A stretch of 64,000 nt of DNA from the NCBI GenBank assembly GCA_020161065.1, contig JAIUPH010000007.1:434001-498000 (forward strand). The letters are read 5' to 3'. Below the pieces are notes generated by a model that did not search any database, was not told the origin of the DNA, and saw only the letters and a program-made list of their open reading frames with translations. The position numbers and the translations under genes were made by a program. Shown here in pieces: positions 6,881 through 15,494 of the stretch (positions are counted from its first letter, which is position 1; the number at the start of each line of letters is the position of its first letter). The stretch comes from Pseudomonadota bacterium. Its GTDB lineage: Bacteria; Pseudomonadota; Gammaproteobacteria; Burkholderiales; Burkholderiaceae_C.

Positions 6881-7350
6881 GCGCCGTCGTCCTCGTCGTT
6901 GTCAGCCGGCCCCAGCGGCAGCTCGCCCTGCAGCTCGGCCAGCTCGGCCGCCTCGGCGCGGCGGCGCTCGGCCTGCGGCACGGCCACGATCTGGCGCGCG
7001 CGCTCGACACTCAAGCCGTACTGGCGCGCCAGCGCCGCGGTGTTGCCGCCGTCCCACTGGGCGCGGATCTGGTCCGCACGGACGCGCGCTTCGAAGAAGG
7101 TGCCGCGCGTCATGTACACCCGCTGGCCGCCGATCTCGCGGCGCACCGCCTCGGTCAGCACGTAGGCCAGGCGCGCCGCGCCGTCGCCGTCGTGCTGCTG
7201 GTTGAGCAGCTCGACGAAGATCACCTGCGCGAAGTCCAGCAGCACCGGCGGATAGCCGGCGGCGAACTGCTCGAGCAGCGGCTGCAGCTCGTCCTGAGAC
7301 AGGTGCTCCAGGCGGCGCGCCCGGCGCTCGGGCTCAGCGGCCGCCATCAC
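6877..7350 (-). CDS. mor: Mor family transcription activator
   Basis: This 157-residue protein contains the Mor/C signature: an N-terminal dimerisation region (YPPVLLDFAQVIFVELLNQQ), YMTRGTFFEARVRADQIRAQ, and a helix-turn-helix NTAALARQYGLSVERARQIV. In Mu, Mor activates the middle promoter and its relative C activates four late promoters, both through dyad sites. Only one Mor-family gene is visible here, so it may fill both roles; the shared dyads at 5425 and 19,167 are candidate targets. The start is MMAAAEPERR or one codon later, overlapping gemA by 17 nt. Confidence 0.85.
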   Translation of the reverse strand: MMAAAEPERRARRLEHLSQDELQPLLEQFAAGYPPVLLDFAQVIFVELLNQQHDGDGAARLAYVLTEAVRREIGGQRVYMTRGTFFEARVRADQIRAQWDGGNTAALARQYGLSVERARQIVAVPQAERRRAEAAELAELQGELPLGPADNDEDDGA

Positions 7351-7834
7351 CCGTCTCCGCCGTCGTCGTCATCATGTCGTGGCCGCGGCGCAGCCACGCT
7401 TTCAGCGCCTCGATCACCTGGTCTTCCCCCTTGCCGCCCAGCCAGGCCTTGTTGTCCACGCGGCCGCCCGGCCAGGTGCGGCGGGTGATCCACGCATCGA
7501 GCGCCGCCATGCGCCGGTCTTTGACCAGGCCGGCATCCGCCAGCTGCTGCCACACGGAGAACATCTTGCGTTGCCGCGGCGTCAGCGACGGCAACGGTAA
7601 CCGCTGAGGTCGGGCGTCAGCACCTGCGAAGTTTCCAAGTTGACGCATCAGCCCTTGCAGGTGTAGGACAAAGCGCTGGCGCTGCGCATCGTCCAGCGCC
7701 GTGCTGCTGCGCGCGCCGTTGAACAGCGAACCGATCAGGTCGCGGTAGGCATCCTCGTCCATGCCCAGCCGGCCGCGCAGCACGTGGATGCGCTTGATGT
7801 CGCTGGCGCGGCGGGTGACGGGGGCTGCGGGCAT
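7334..7834 (-). CDS. gemA: regulatory protein GemA (DUF1018)
   Basis: This 166-residue protein starts MPAAPVTRRASDIKRIHVLR and continues LGMDEDAYRDLIGSLFNGA, the GemA/DUF1018 signature (I..IH...R.LGM.ddaYR.ll). Its C-terminal half has SLTPRQRKMFSVWQQLADAG and the conserved WITRRTWPGG segment. In Mu, GemA modulates host gene expression and supercoiling. It lies directly before mor, as in Mu. Confidence 0.85.
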   Translation of the reverse strand: MPAAPVTRRASDIKRIHVLRGRLGMDEDAYRDLIGSLFNGARSSTALDDAQRQRFVLHLQGLMRQLGNFAGADARPQRLPLPSLTPRQRKMFSVWQQLADAGLVKDRRMAALDAWITRRTWPGGRVDNKAWLGGKGEDQVIEALKAWLRRGHDMMTTTAETGDGGR

Positions 7835-7842
7835 GGTGGCGG

Positions 7843-8418
7843 TCAGCCGCGGGTGTCCAACTTCACCGTGGCCAAGTAGTCGCGCAGCTCCAGCCAGTGC
7901 CCGAGCTTGATGCGCGCTTCCAGGTACGGCAACTGGATGAGCAACTCACCGGTGTTCAGCACGCCGCACACCAGGCGCTCGTCGGCGGCCGGCGTCTCGG
8001 CTGCCGGCTCAGCGATGGCGGCAGGGCGAGCGACGCGCCCGCCCTTGCGCCGCGGTGGCGCAGGCTGCACGACGCCGTCGCGCGCCAACGCGTAGGCCCG
8101 CTGTCCGTCGGCGTTCAAGGTGCGCACGAGCAGGTTGCCACCCTTCGTGCATGACAGCTCTGACGCGATGATGGTCGCACGTCTGCGATCGACGGCGAGC
8201 GCCGTTGCCAACTGCTTTGCGGTCAACGGGCCGCACGCGGCGATCGACTTGAGCACCCTCGTCTTCAACGGTAGGGCAAATTTCGAGGGCGCCTGCGGCG
8301 TGTCGCCAAGCGCGAACACGCTGCTGACCGCCGACGTTGTCGGCGCTGCGCTGCTGCCCGCTGGCACGGTGCGCTGCACGATCGGATCGTCGTCGTCGGA
8401 ATGCGTGGCCGCGTTCAT
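7843..8418 (-). CDS. winged-helix-like phage protein
   Basis: This 191-residue protein has a likely DNA-binding centre (about residues 48-95: LPLKTRVLKSIAACGPLTAK, QLATALAVDRRRATIIASEL), an order seen in winged-helix regulators, followed by a basic linker (PAPPRRKGGRVARP) and a C-terminal ELLIQLPYLEARIKLGHWL region. The N-terminal 45 residues are low complexity. No named family was recognised. It overlaps the Gam-like gene upstream by 4 nt. Confidence 0.55.
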   Translation of the reverse strand: MNAATHSDDDDPIVQRTVPAGSSAAPTTSAVSSVFALGDTPQAPSKFALPLKTRVLKSIAACGPLTAKQLATALAVDRRRATIIASELSCTKGGNLLVRTLNADGQRAYALARDGVVQPAPPRRKGGRVARPAAIAEPAAETPAADERLVCGVLNTGELLIQLPYLEARIKLGHWLELRDYLATVKLDTRG

Positions 8419-8972
8419 GCCACACCCCCTTCATCCTCGCCCTCGGTCAGCGCGTCGCTGGCTTCCTTCAGCAGCGCCTGCACCATCTTCTCGACGGCGC
8501 CGTCCACGGCCTTGACGATGACCTCGTCGTTGCCCGCGGTGAGCTTGCAGCCCAGCCGCTGGAGGTCGGCTTCCGGCAGCTTGGCCAGCGCCTCCTTGTT
8601 CGGCTTCTCTTCTTTGTGGATCAGCAGCTCGGCCCGCTCGGGCATCAGGCGCTTGATGCGCTCCAACACGCGCGCGGGCTTGTCGATGCCGAGCCGGGGC
8701 TTGGTCTTCTGGTAGCCGATCTTCGTGCCGTGCATCACCAGCGTTCTGGGCTTGGCAAAGCTCTGTGGGTGCGCCTGCACCAGAGCGCGCAGCCGCGCCT
8801 CGATGTCGGCCGCCTTGTTCAGCGCACGGCGGATGCCAGGCAGCTGGTCGCGCGCCAGCGCCGCCAGGCCCTGCTGGTAGGCGCCCACGCGCTCGGCCAG
8901 CAGCAGCCGGGCCTGCTCGTGCAGCTTGGCTTCGGCCTCGATGTCGGCCAGGGGGGTGGTGACGGTGGTCAT
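8415..8972 (-). CDS. Gam-like DNA-end protection protein (host nuclease inhibitor-like)
   Basis: This 185-residue protein begins MTTVTTPLADIEAEAKLHEQ, with a long N-terminal coiled helix and a core KPRTLVMHGTKIGYQKTKPR followed by NKEALAKLPEADLQRLGCKL. This helix plus T(L/V)...G.IG(W/Y)(R/Q)K pattern is that of Mu Gam and the related DUF3164 group. Mu Gam binds DNA ends and blocks exonucleases. The position between transposase B and gemA agrees with Mu. Gam versus DUF3164 cannot be separated by eye. Confidence 0.6.
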   Translation of the reverse strand: MTTVTTPLADIEAEAKLHEQARLLLAERVGAYQQGLAALARDQLPGIRRALNKAADIEARLRALVQAHPQSFAKPRTLVMHGTKIGYQKTKPRLGIDKPARVLERIKRLMPERAELLIHKEEKPNKEALAKLPEADLQRLGCKLTAGNDEVIVKAVDGAVEKMVQALLKEASDALTEGEDEGGVA

Positions 8973-9289
8973 CGGGGTTCTCTCTCAGGCAGCGAATGGC
9001 CCGCCAAGGCGCAGGAAGGCCGTTCAAATCGTTCCAAATCGCTCGGGTGGTCCAAGGGGACCAGCACGGGCGCGAAGTCGTCCGCGCGCGGGCTCACCAG
9101 CGCGGCCTGAATCTGGTCGCCGGCGCCGCGCTGCACCTGCACGTCGCCGGCCGCTTCCAGGAAGCCGAGCTGCATGCGTACGGGCTCCTCGGCCACGGCC
9201 ATGAAGCGCGCCAGCTCGGCCACCGGCACCCACTGGCCGGGCTCGGCGCGCAGGCGCAGCAGCGCCAGGGCGGTGATGGCGTAGCTCAT
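8969..9289 (-). CDS. small winged-helix-like phage protein
   Basis: The 106-residue protein starts MSYAITALALLRLRAEPGQW and reads like a small winged helix: ALALLRLRAEPGQWVPVAEL, ARFMAVAEEPVRMQLGFLEA, AGDVQVQRG. It overlaps both neighbours by 4 nt in the early operon. The C-terminal 40 residues are unstructured-looking. Role unknown; early transcriptional regulation is plausible. Confidence 0.5.
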   Translation of the reverse strand: MSYAITALALLRLRAEPGQWVPVAELARFMAVAEEPVRMQLGFLEAAGDVQVQRGAGDQIQAALVSPRADDFAPVLVPLDHPSDLERFERPSCALAGHSLPEREPR

Positions 9290-9627
9290 GGCCGCCTCAC
9301 CAGGTGCAGCGAGCCAGGCGTGGGACAGGCCTGCATGCGGCCTTCGGCCAGGCCAAGCTGGTAGGCATCTGCCAGGCGCGCGTCCACCTGGTGCGTGAGC
9401 GTCTGCCGGGTCTGCGCCCGGCCTTCGAGAAAGCCGCCCAGCCAGGCGGCCTGCTCGTCCAGCGCCTGCTGCGCCAGCAGCTCGTCGTCGCCCAGGCGCA
9501 GCGCGTAGCCCAGGCCGGCCAGGGCCAGCAGCGCGGCGGCCAGGGCCGTCAGCAGCACGGTCTGGTGCCGGCGGGCTTGCCGCAGGCCCGGCAGCGGCGT
9601 GGGGCGGTGCGTGAAGATGTTGCGCAT
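9286..9627 (-). CDS. small single-pass membrane protein
   Basis: This 113-residue protein has a basic N-terminus (MRNIFTHRPTPLPGLRQARR), one hydrophobic segment at about residues 24-44 (VLLTALAAALLALAGLGYAL), and a soluble Gln/Ala-rich helix after it. The topology is N-in. It lies between transposase B and the DNA-binding genes, where Mu carries kil and other host-interaction genes, but no sequence match to Kil is claimed. Confidence 0.5.
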   Translation of the reverse strand: MRNIFTHRPTPLPGLRQARRHQTVLLTALAAALLALAGLGYALRLGDDELLAQQALDEQAAWLGGFLEGRAQTRQTLTHQVDARLADAYQLGLAEGRMQACPTPGSLHLVRRP

Positions 9628-9631
9628 GGCA

Positions 9632-10879
9632 TCAGCTCCCCGCGACCACTTGCGCGTCGACCTTGGGCCAGCCGGCCAGGGCCGCGGCGTTCATCGCGCG
9701 GGCCACGTGGTTGTTCACCACCAGCGGGTAGCAGATGCTGTAGGCGTCGCGCGCGGTGCCGCCGCGCGGGATCTGCACCAGCCGCGCGCGCAGCGCGTCG
9801 TAGGCGTCGTCGGCCAGCACGTCGGCCGCGTTGGCACCGACGCGGGCGAACTTCAGCTGCAGGTAGGCCTGCAGGTGCTCGTCCAGCGGCTCCATGTGCA
9901 CCTTCTCGCAGCGCTGCACGATCTCGCGGATCTCGGGCTGCGTCTCGCTCAGGCGGCTGTCCAGCTCGGGCTGGCCCACCAGGCACACGCCCAGCAGGCG
10001 GCGCAGGCCGTCTTTCAGCTCCATCCAGCCCTTCAGGTGCTTCAGCGTGGCCAGCGGCATGCGGTGCGCTTCTTCGATCACCAGCACGTGCCGGTGGCCG
10101 GCGCGGGCCGAGTCGCGCAGCAGCTCGTGCACCTGGCGGAAGCGCGCCTCGGGGCTGCTGCGCAGCTGCACGCTGGGCGCCAGCGCGTGGGCGATGGCCT
10201 CGGCGATCTGGCCGCTCTTCATCTGCTTGCCCTTCACGTCGTTCGGCTCCATGGCCAGCGTGTAGGGCTTGATGACGACGACGGGGCGCTGCTCGTCGAG
10301 GATGCGCTGCTCGAGGTCTTCGCGCAGCGTGGTCTTGCCCGAGCCCGATTCGCCGATGAGGGCGATGAAGCCGTGGTGCATGGCGCAGTCCAGCAGCGCG
10401 GCGCGCACGCGGCGCGTGGCGGGCGATGCGAACACGTCGTCGCGCGACGACACGTCGTCGGCGAACGGGCTTCGCGCCAGGCCCCAGGCCTTGCGGGCCT
10501 GGTCGGTGAGCGGGGTGCATTCCAGTAGCATGGAGTCCTCCAGGGGTTGTTCAGCGGCTTCGGGGGTTGCAGGTGATGGGGCCTCGCCGAGGTGCGAACT
10601 CGGCGGGGCCTTTCTGCTCATGGGGGCCAGCAGGCGGTCGACGTACAGGCCTGCGGCACGGAAGGCGGCCCAATGCTTCGCGGGGGCGCGGCGCTCGGCC
10701 AGCAACGCGGCCACACGCTGCTGCACGACCGTGGCGCTGCGCGTGGGCCACTTGCCGGTGGTGACCAGGCGGTGCGCGCTGCCCTTGCTGGCGCCGATGG
10801 CGCGGGCGAAGGCGCCCAGCGTGAGGCCCAGGTCGGCCAGCACCGGCACCAGGTCGACATCGAGCGTAGCGGCGGTCAT
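9632..10879 (-). CDS. transposition protein B (AAA ATPase, target selection)
   Basis: From ATG at 10,879 the protein has 415 residues. Residues 1-85 form a helix-turn-helix region (LGLTLGAFARAIGASKGSAH). Residues about 118-415 are the ATPase with Walker A GESGSGKT (176-183) and Walker B HVLVIEEAH (264-272). MuB-type ATPases coat target DNA, deliver it to transposase A and give target immunity. The ATG overlaps the transposase A stop as ATGA, which fixes the start. The architecture matches the BcepMu type more than Mu itself. Confidence 0.9.
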   Translation of the reverse strand: MTAATLDVDLVPVLADLGLTLGAFARAIGASKGSAHRLVTTGKWPTRSATVVQQRVAALLAERRAPAKHWAAFRAAGLYVDRLLAPMSRKAPPSSHLGEAPSPATPEAAEQPLEDSMLLECTPLTDQARKAWGLARSPFADDVSSRDDVFASPATRRVRAALLDCAMHHGFIALIGESGSGKTTLREDLEQRILDEQRPVVVIKPYTLAMEPNDVKGKQMKSGQIAEAIAHALAPSVQLRSSPEARFRQVHELLRDSARAGHRHVLVIEEAHRMPLATLKHLKGWMELKDGLRRLLGVCLVGQPELDSRLSETQPEIREIVQRCEKVHMEPLDEHLQAYLQLKFARVGANAADVLADDAYDALRARLVQIPRGGTARDAYSICYPLVVNNHVARAMNAAALAGWPKVDAQVVAGS

Positions 10880-12675
10880 TGCGCGTCGCCCCCGCCCACC
10901 ACGCGCAGCGTGGCGCGCACGGTCAGCCGGCGCTGCAGATCGTCCAGCTCGGCCTCGGGCACGCCGTCGGGGTACCAGGCGCGGATCTGCGCGTTGCGCT
11001 CGGGCGTCAGCTCCAGCCCGCGACGCACCAGCTCGCCGGCGGCCTGGAAGAGGGTCAGCACCACCTGCTGCGGCTGGGGCACGGAGACCTTTGGCGCCAG
11101 CGGCGTGCCGCGGCGCGGCAGCCAGGCGGGCGCGCCGGCGTCGTCGGCCTCGATGCGCTTGAACGGGTCGATGCGGCCGCCGAAGGGCACCGCCTTGGCC
11201 TTGCGCTGCGCGGCGGCCTGCTCCAGCGAAACGGCATCCATGGCCAGGCGCTCGACGGCCTTGCGGTTGACGTCGGCCAGCGTGTCGGGCGCGCGGCCGA
11301 AGTCCTCGCCGATCACGTTGCCGGTGACGGCGAAGCCGGCGTCGTCGCGCTCGACCAGCGGCACGCGCGTCAGGCGCTCCTGGCCGTCGGCGTCGCTGTC
11401 CACCACGATGGCGCTGCGCAGGCTGCCGTCGGCGGCCACGTCGTAGGGGTTGTAGGTGACCTGCAGCCACTCGCCCACCATCACGCCGGGCACGGCGCTG
11501 ACATCGAAGTCGCCGCGGCCCATGAAAGGCACGCGCAGCTGGTCGATGACCTGGCGCCGCTCGGGCGCATGGGTCAGCAGCTCGCGGCACAGCGCCGGCG
11601 GCGGCGCCAGGCGCAGCTGCTCGGCGCCGATGGTCTGCCACATGGCGTAGCGCGTCTGCCCGTGCCGGCTGTGCAGCTGCGTGCCGTTGAACCAGCGCAT
11701 CCAGCGGCGCGCCAGGCCGTTCAGCTCGTCGAGGTTGGCCACCGGCCGCAGCTTCAGGCCGGACTCGAAGCTGCGCTCGATGATGTCGCGCGCCTTCTCC
11801 ACGGCGCCGGTGGCGCGCGCGTTGCCGGCCTTGTGCGCGATGGGCTTCACCTGCAGGCGGCGGAACAGGTTCATCGCCAGCGCGCCCACGTTGCCGCCGC
11901 CGGGGTCTGTCATCACGATGAAGGGCACGCCGTGGAAGGGCTCGCCTTCGCGCGCCTGCAGCGCCTCGATGAAGGCGTGCGTCATGTTCTCGCCGCTCTC
12001 GGCGCCGAGCACGTAGACGACGAAGATGCAGCCGCTGTAGTGGTCGGTGACCTCGTAGCTCCAGACGCGGTCGTGCTCGATGCGCTTCAAGTTGCGCGGC
12101 TTGTTCTTGTAGAACTTGTCGCGCTCCATCACCTGCAGGCCGGCATGCTTGGGGTCGGCGGTCTCCAGGTAGTACAGCACGCACAGGCTGGCGTCGATCT
12201 GCCACACGTGGTTGGGGTGCAGGCTGCGCAGCTCCACCGCCGGCGCCGGGCGTGACAGCTGGTCAGGGTGCAGCGCATGCACGCGCAGCGCGCGGCCGAT
12301 GGCGCTGTCGCTCAAGGGGCGGATCACGCCATCGGCATCCACGCCCTCGGCACGCACCAGGCCGTTGTCGCGCAGGGTCTGCACGGCCTGGGTGATGGAC
12401 ATCAGCCGCTTGTTGTTCTTGCGGTGGCTCTCCATCAGCAGCGCGCTGATGAGCATGGCCTCTTCTCGCGGCAGCGCCACGGCGCCGGCGTCGCTGCGGC
12501 GCTTGCGCTGCGGGCGCACCGAGACGGCGTGCAGGTGGCGCTGCAGCGTGCCGCGGCTCAGGCCCAGCTCGGCACAGGCGGCCGCGTACAGCGCTTCCTT
12601 GGCGCCGTGCGGCACCTTGGCCAGGTCGGCCGCCAGCTGCACCAGGCGCTGGGTGATGGCGGGGGTGAGCGGCAT
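10876..12675 (-). CDS. DDE transposase A (Mu/BcepMu type)
   Basis: The start ATG at 12,675 gives 599 residues. The N-terminus has DNA-binding helices (ELGLSRGTLQRHLHAV). The integrase core has the triad D161 (HVWQIDASL), D257 (IVMTDPGGG) and E293 (GAVEKARD); D257 and E293 are separated by exactly 35 residues. A MuA-like beta-barrel domain follows (about 400-500), then a C-terminal segment likely to contact protein B. It pairs phage ends and performs strand transfer during lysogenic integration and replicative transposition. It overlaps B by 4 nt. Confidence 0.95.
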   Translation of the reverse strand: MPLTPAITQRLVQLAADLAKVPHGAKEALYAAACAELGLSRGTLQRHLHAVSVRPQRKRRSDAGAVALPREEAMLISALLMESHRKNNKRLMSITQAVQTLRDNGLVRAEGVDADGVIRPLSDSAIGRALRVHALHPDQLSRPAPAVELRSLHPNHVWQIDASLCVLYYLETADPKHAGLQVMERDKFYKNKPRNLKRIEHDRVWSYEVTDHYSGCIFVVYVLGAESGENMTHAFIEALQAREGEPFHGVPFIVMTDPGGGNVGALAMNLFRRLQVKPIAHKAGNARATGAVEKARDIIERSFESGLKLRPVANLDELNGLARRWMRWFNGTQLHSRHGQTRYAMWQTIGAEQLRLAPPPALCRELLTHAPERRQVIDQLRVPFMGRGDFDVSAVPGVMVGEWLQVTYNPYDVAADGSLRSAIVVDSDADGQERLTRVPLVERDDAGFAVTGNVIGEDFGRAPDTLADVNRKAVERLAMDAVSLEQAAAQRKAKAVPFGGRIDPFKRIEADDAGAPAWLPRRGTPLAPKVSVPQPQQVVLTLFQAAGELVRRGLELTPERNAQIRAWYPDGVPEAELDDLQRRLTVRATLRVVGGGDAQ

Positions 12676-12680
12676 GCGGC

Positions 12681-13652
12681 TCAGGCCTTGCTGCCGCGGC
12701 CGGCCTTGTGCTGCACGTCGAGCTGCTTGGCGACGGGATCGTCCTGCAGCCAGTCGGGCAGGCCGGGGTCGGCCACGTCGGCCAGGCCGAAGTCTTGGCG
12801 CACCTGGTCCAGCTGGTGCTGGATCTCGGCCAGCAGCCCGGCCAGGAAGCGGTCGTGCAGGCCGCGCTCTTCGCCGTGGTTGCCGATCTCGGCGCACGCC
12901 TGGCGCAGGCCGCCGGCGATGCCGCCGCGCACGTCGTTCATCATCGCCACGGCGCGGCGCTGCATTTCAGCCAGCTGCTCGGCCGGCGTGGCCTTGTTGT
13001 AGCGGCGGCGCTCGGCTTCGAGCTTGTCGATGCGGGTCTGCTGCTTCTGGCGGGCGGTGTTGGCCACCTGCAGCTCGGCGTCCTTGTCCTGCAGCTGCTC
13101 TTCGACCTGTGCGACCTTGGCGGCGAGGTCTTCGATGACCGACATGACTTCGGCCTTGGCGGCGCCGTCGGCGATGGCGCGCTGGACCTTGGACACTTGG
13201 TCTGGCGGCAGCGCGCGCACGGCGCGCAGCGCAGCATGGTTCAGGCCGAGGCGGACAGCGATCTCGTAGGCCTGCTCGCCCAGCATCTGGAAGTTCTGGG
13301 TGTGCTCGGCCATCGTGCTGTACGAGCGGCCAAACACGATCTGGCAAAACTCGCTGAGCGTCTCCGACGGCCGGAGAGAGCCATCGGGCCGTGGCAGCGC
13401 TAAGTCCTTGTATTTCTTGGATTCGCGCAGTTGGGTGAAGAGTCGAATCTCCGACGCCTCGGAGAAATTGCGATGGACGCGCGACATCATGATCCCGCCG
13501 ACCTGCTGCCCGAGCTGGAAGATCGCCAGCTCGCGTTCGGCTCGTTCCGACGCCAGCGCTCCGCGCCCAGCCGCCAGCACGCTGGCGGCGGCGTCCGTGT
13601 TGATGCCCTCGGTTTCGGCCGGCACGATGGCTCGGCTGGGTGGTCTTCCCAA
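12681..13652 (-). CDS. phage early coiled-coil protein of unknown function
   Basis: This 323-residue protein starts MGRPPSRAIVPAETEGINTD. Residues about 60-150 are helical (RESKKYKDLALPRPDG, CQIVFGRSYSTMAEHTQNF), and residues 165-225 form a clear coiled coil (VIEDLAAKVAQVEEQLQDKD). A ParB-like reading order of helix-turn-helix (ALPPDQVSKVQRAIADG) is suggestive but not conclusive. It is the gene just upstream of the transposase, as in the BcepMu early operon. The frame is intact. Confidence 0.55.
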   Translation of the reverse strand: MGRPPSRAIVPAETEGINTDAAASVLAAGRGALASERAERELAIFQLGQQVGGIMMSRVHRNFSEASEIRLFTQLRESKKYKDLALPRPDGSLRPSETLSEFCQIVFGRSYSTMAEHTQNFQMLGEQAYEIAVRLGLNHAALRAVRALPPDQVSKVQRAIADGAAKAEVMSVIEDLAAKVAQVEEQLQDKDAELQVANTARQKQQTRIDKLEAERRRYNKATPAEQLAEMQRRAVAMMNDVRGGIAGGLRQACAEIGNHGEERGLHDRFLAGLLAEIQHQLDQVRQDFGLADVADPGLPDWLQDDPVAKQLDVQHKAGRGSKA

Positions 13653-13664
13653 GATGGCTCCTCG

Positions 13665-14018
13665 TCAGTTTTCGGGTGTGAAGCGCGGGCGCAGCGGTGC
13701 GCCGTCGCCGGCGGCCGTAGAGATGCGCGCGCGGGTGTCCTGCACGCGCCGTTCGGCGCGGTCGATCGCGGCCCACACGCGCACCGCTTGCTGCGGCAGG
13801 CGCGGCGTCAGCCGCCAGTGGCCGGTCTCTTCGTCGCGCTCGGCCAGGCCGGCCGTGCGCAGGTTGTCCAGGTCGCGGGTGATGACCTGCGGGCTGCAGG
13901 CCACGGCACGCGCCAGCGCGCTGGGCGCGTAGCCGTTGACCACGTCGCCGAACAGGGCCAGCACCACCTTCAGCAGGCGCTGCTGCGCGGCGTTGGTGTA
14001 GTCGGTGGCGCGGGTCAT
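13665..14018 (-). CDS. IclR-like winged-helix DNA-binding protein
   Basis: From ATG at 14,018 (ATGA overlap with the upstream gene) the protein has 117 residues. It shows the winged helix of the IclR N-domain: RLLKVVLALFGDVVNGYAPS, ALARAVACSPQVITRDLDNL, RTAGLAERDEETGHWRLTP. No effector domain follows. It probably regulates early phage transcription. Confidence 0.7.
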   Translation of the reverse strand: MTRATDYTNAAQQRLLKVVLALFGDVVNGYAPSALARAVACSPQVITRDLDNLRTAGLAERDEETGHWRLTPRLPQQAVRVWAAIDRAERRVQDTRARISTAAGDGAPLRPRFTPEN

Positions 14019-14380
14019 GCGGGCGCCTGCTCGCGGCCAAGGCCGTGCGGTCGGAAGCGCTTGGCCAGCGGGTCCCAGTTGGCGCAGCCGCACATGCGGG
14101 CGTCGTGTGCCAGGTCGGTGAGCTGCGTCGACACCGCCGCGATCTGGCCCGTGATCTCGGCTTCCGCCACCGGGTCACCCAGGTGCAGCGCCAGCGTGGC
14201 CAGCTCGTGGAAGCCGCCGACCTGGTCGAACAGCGTGTCGATCATGGCGGCCCAGGGCCGGCCGCGTTCGCCCGCCTCGCGCAACGCGCTGGCGTGGTAG
14301 CGCTCCGCCTGGTCGACGATCGACGACAGGCGTTGCCGCGCGAAGGCGAACACCGTTGTGCCGTTGGTGGCGCGGCTCAT
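14015..14380 (-). CDS. small helical early phage protein
   Basis: The 121-residue protein starts MSRATNGTTVFAFARQRLSS at 14,380. It is helical and acidic, with a C-terminal MCGCANWDPLAKRFRPHG patch containing two close Cys. It is coupled by 4-nt overlaps to both neighbours. No family recognised. Confidence 0.5.
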   Translation of the reverse strand: MSRATNGTTVFAFARQRLSSIVDQAERYHASALREAGERGRPWAAMIDTLFDQVGGFHELATLALHLGDPVAEAEITGQIAAVSTQLTDLAHDARMCGCANWDPLAKRFRPHGLGREQAPA

Positions 14381-14577
14381 GCGATTTCTCCTTCCTTGAT
14401 GCCCAGCAGCACGGCCACCGTGTGGCCCTGGCCGCGCAGGCCTTTGCAACGGCCGTCCAGCACGCGCCGGGTCGCTGCGACCGAAACCTGGTGCTGCCGC
14501 GCCCAGGCGGCGACGGCCACGCCGCGTCGCGCCAGCAGTTCCTTCGCTTGTTTGGGGGAGAGCAACTTTTCCTTCAC
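14377..14577 (-). CDS. Ner-like small DNA-binding early regulator
   Basis: The GTG at 14,577 is preferred to the ATG at 14,604 because GAGAGG lies 7 nt upstream of it, and the ATG lies inside a palindrome (14,598-14,610). The 66-residue protein reads KEKLLSPKQAKELLARRGVA, then a helix-turn-helix AAWARQHQVSVAATRRVLDG. As first gene of the leftward early operon, opposite the repressor, it corresponds in place to Mu ner. Confidence 0.7.
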   Translation of the reverse strand: MKEKLLSPKQAKELLARRGVAVAAWARQHQVSVAATRRVLDGRCKGLRGQGHTVAVLLGIKEGEIA

Positions 14578-14597
14578 CTCGTATCCTCTCGAAGCAG

Positions 14598-14654
14598 TCA
14601 CCATTGGTGACGTTGAGTCAGATCATAGGTGGAGTATTTCCACCTGTAAAGGTG
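14598..14654. promoter_or_regulatory. early operator region with three inverted repeats
   Basis: Three dyads fill the space between the divergent early genes: TCACCATTGGTGA at 14,598-14,610, AGGTGGAGTATTTCCACCT at 14,627-14,645 (7-bp arms, 5-bp spacer), and CACCT/AGGTG at 14,641-14,654. All contain a (A)GGTG half-site. They are candidate sites for the repressor and the Ner-like protein. Confidence 0.65.
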
Positions 14655-14659
14655 CCTCT

Positions 14660-15094
14660 GTGATTTCTTCACTTTTGCGTTCCGTGATGGAGACGTGCGG
14701 CCTCAAGCAGGCCGACATGGCGCAGTTGCTTGATGTCAACCTCGATCGCGTCAAGAGCCTCACCGCAGGTCGCGTCAAGAAGCTCGCGCCGGAAGAGATG
14801 GAGGCGCTGGTCACCAAGCTGCGCATCAGCCCGGACTGGATCGTCAGCGGCGGCCAAGGGGAGATGTTCATGCCGCAGCTCGAGCACGCGCGATGGCTTG
14901 CCGCGCACGCCACCCAGAAGGCGCAGCGTGCCGAGATTTGGCGTGTGCAAGAAAGGGCCTTGGCCTGGCCGGAACCTGGGCCACCGCGCAACCGGGCCGA
15001 GGCCGAGCTGCTGGCCCACTGGCGGGCCTGCACGAAGCGGGACCGCGAGACGATCAGCGACCTAGCCGCCCGGCTGGCGCCGCCGACGGCATGA
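14660..15094 (+). CDS. phage repressor (CI/c-like, HTH)
   Basis: A GTG at 14,660, 5 nt after AAAGGTG, gives 144 residues. An N-terminal helix-turn-helix spans about residues 6-60 (TCGLKQADMAQLLDVNLDRV, then KSLTAGRVKKLAPEEM, ISPDWIVSGG); the rest is a helical domain. It is the only rightward gene of the control region and is opposite the Ner-like gene, so it is probably the lysogenic repressor. ATG at 14,687 is an alternative start. Confidence 0.7.
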   Translation: MISSLLRSVMETCGLKQADMAQLLDVNLDRVKSLTAGRVKKLAPEEMEALVTKLRISPDWIVSGGQGEMFMPQLEHARWLAAHATQKAQRAEIWRVQERALAWPEPGPPRNRAEAELLAHWRACTKRDRETISDLAARLAPPTA

Positions 15095-15158
15095 CCTGCA
15101 CGATGCAAGTGCGGCTACACCCACACCTGCCCCATCCACCATGTTCTGGAGACCCACG

Positions 15159-15494
15159 ATGAACCAACCCACACGCCGGACCTTCATCAGCGTCGCGGCG
15201 ATCACGATCGCGCTGGCGGGGTGCGCCACCACTGGGAACGACACCTGGTCTGCGGCCCTGCCACGCCTGCAGCCTGGCCAAAGCACGGCGGCCGAAGTGG
15301 CCTCCATGCTCGGCGGGCCGCCACGCAACATCATGACGACGGCCAAGGGCAACCAGCTCCACCAGTGGCTTGACGCTGGCCGATCACTGAGCATGGTCTT
15401 CGACAAGCAAGGGCGCCTGCTGAGCGTGGTGCAGACCCTCAACGTGCCGATCAGCGAAGCCGACCGCAAGCGGCTGTTCCTGCCGCCGGCTTGA
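15159..15494 (+). CDS. SmpA/OmlA-like lipoprotein
   Basis: ATG at 15,159 with GGAG 8 nt upstream gives 111 residues. A signal peptide ends in the lipobox IALAGC. The mature part has the SmpA/BamE-like beta layout: LPRLQPGQSTAAEVASMLGG then a strand pair HQWLDAGRSLSMVFDKQGRL. It is probably an outer-membrane lipoprotein expressed from the lysogen, i.e. a conversion gene. The role is unknown. Confidence 0.65.
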   Translation: MNQPTRRTFISVAAITIALAGCATTGNDTWSAALPRLQPGQSTAAEVASMLGGPPRNIMTTAKGNQLHQWLDAGRSLSMVFDKQGRLLSVVQTLNVPISEADRKRLFLPPA

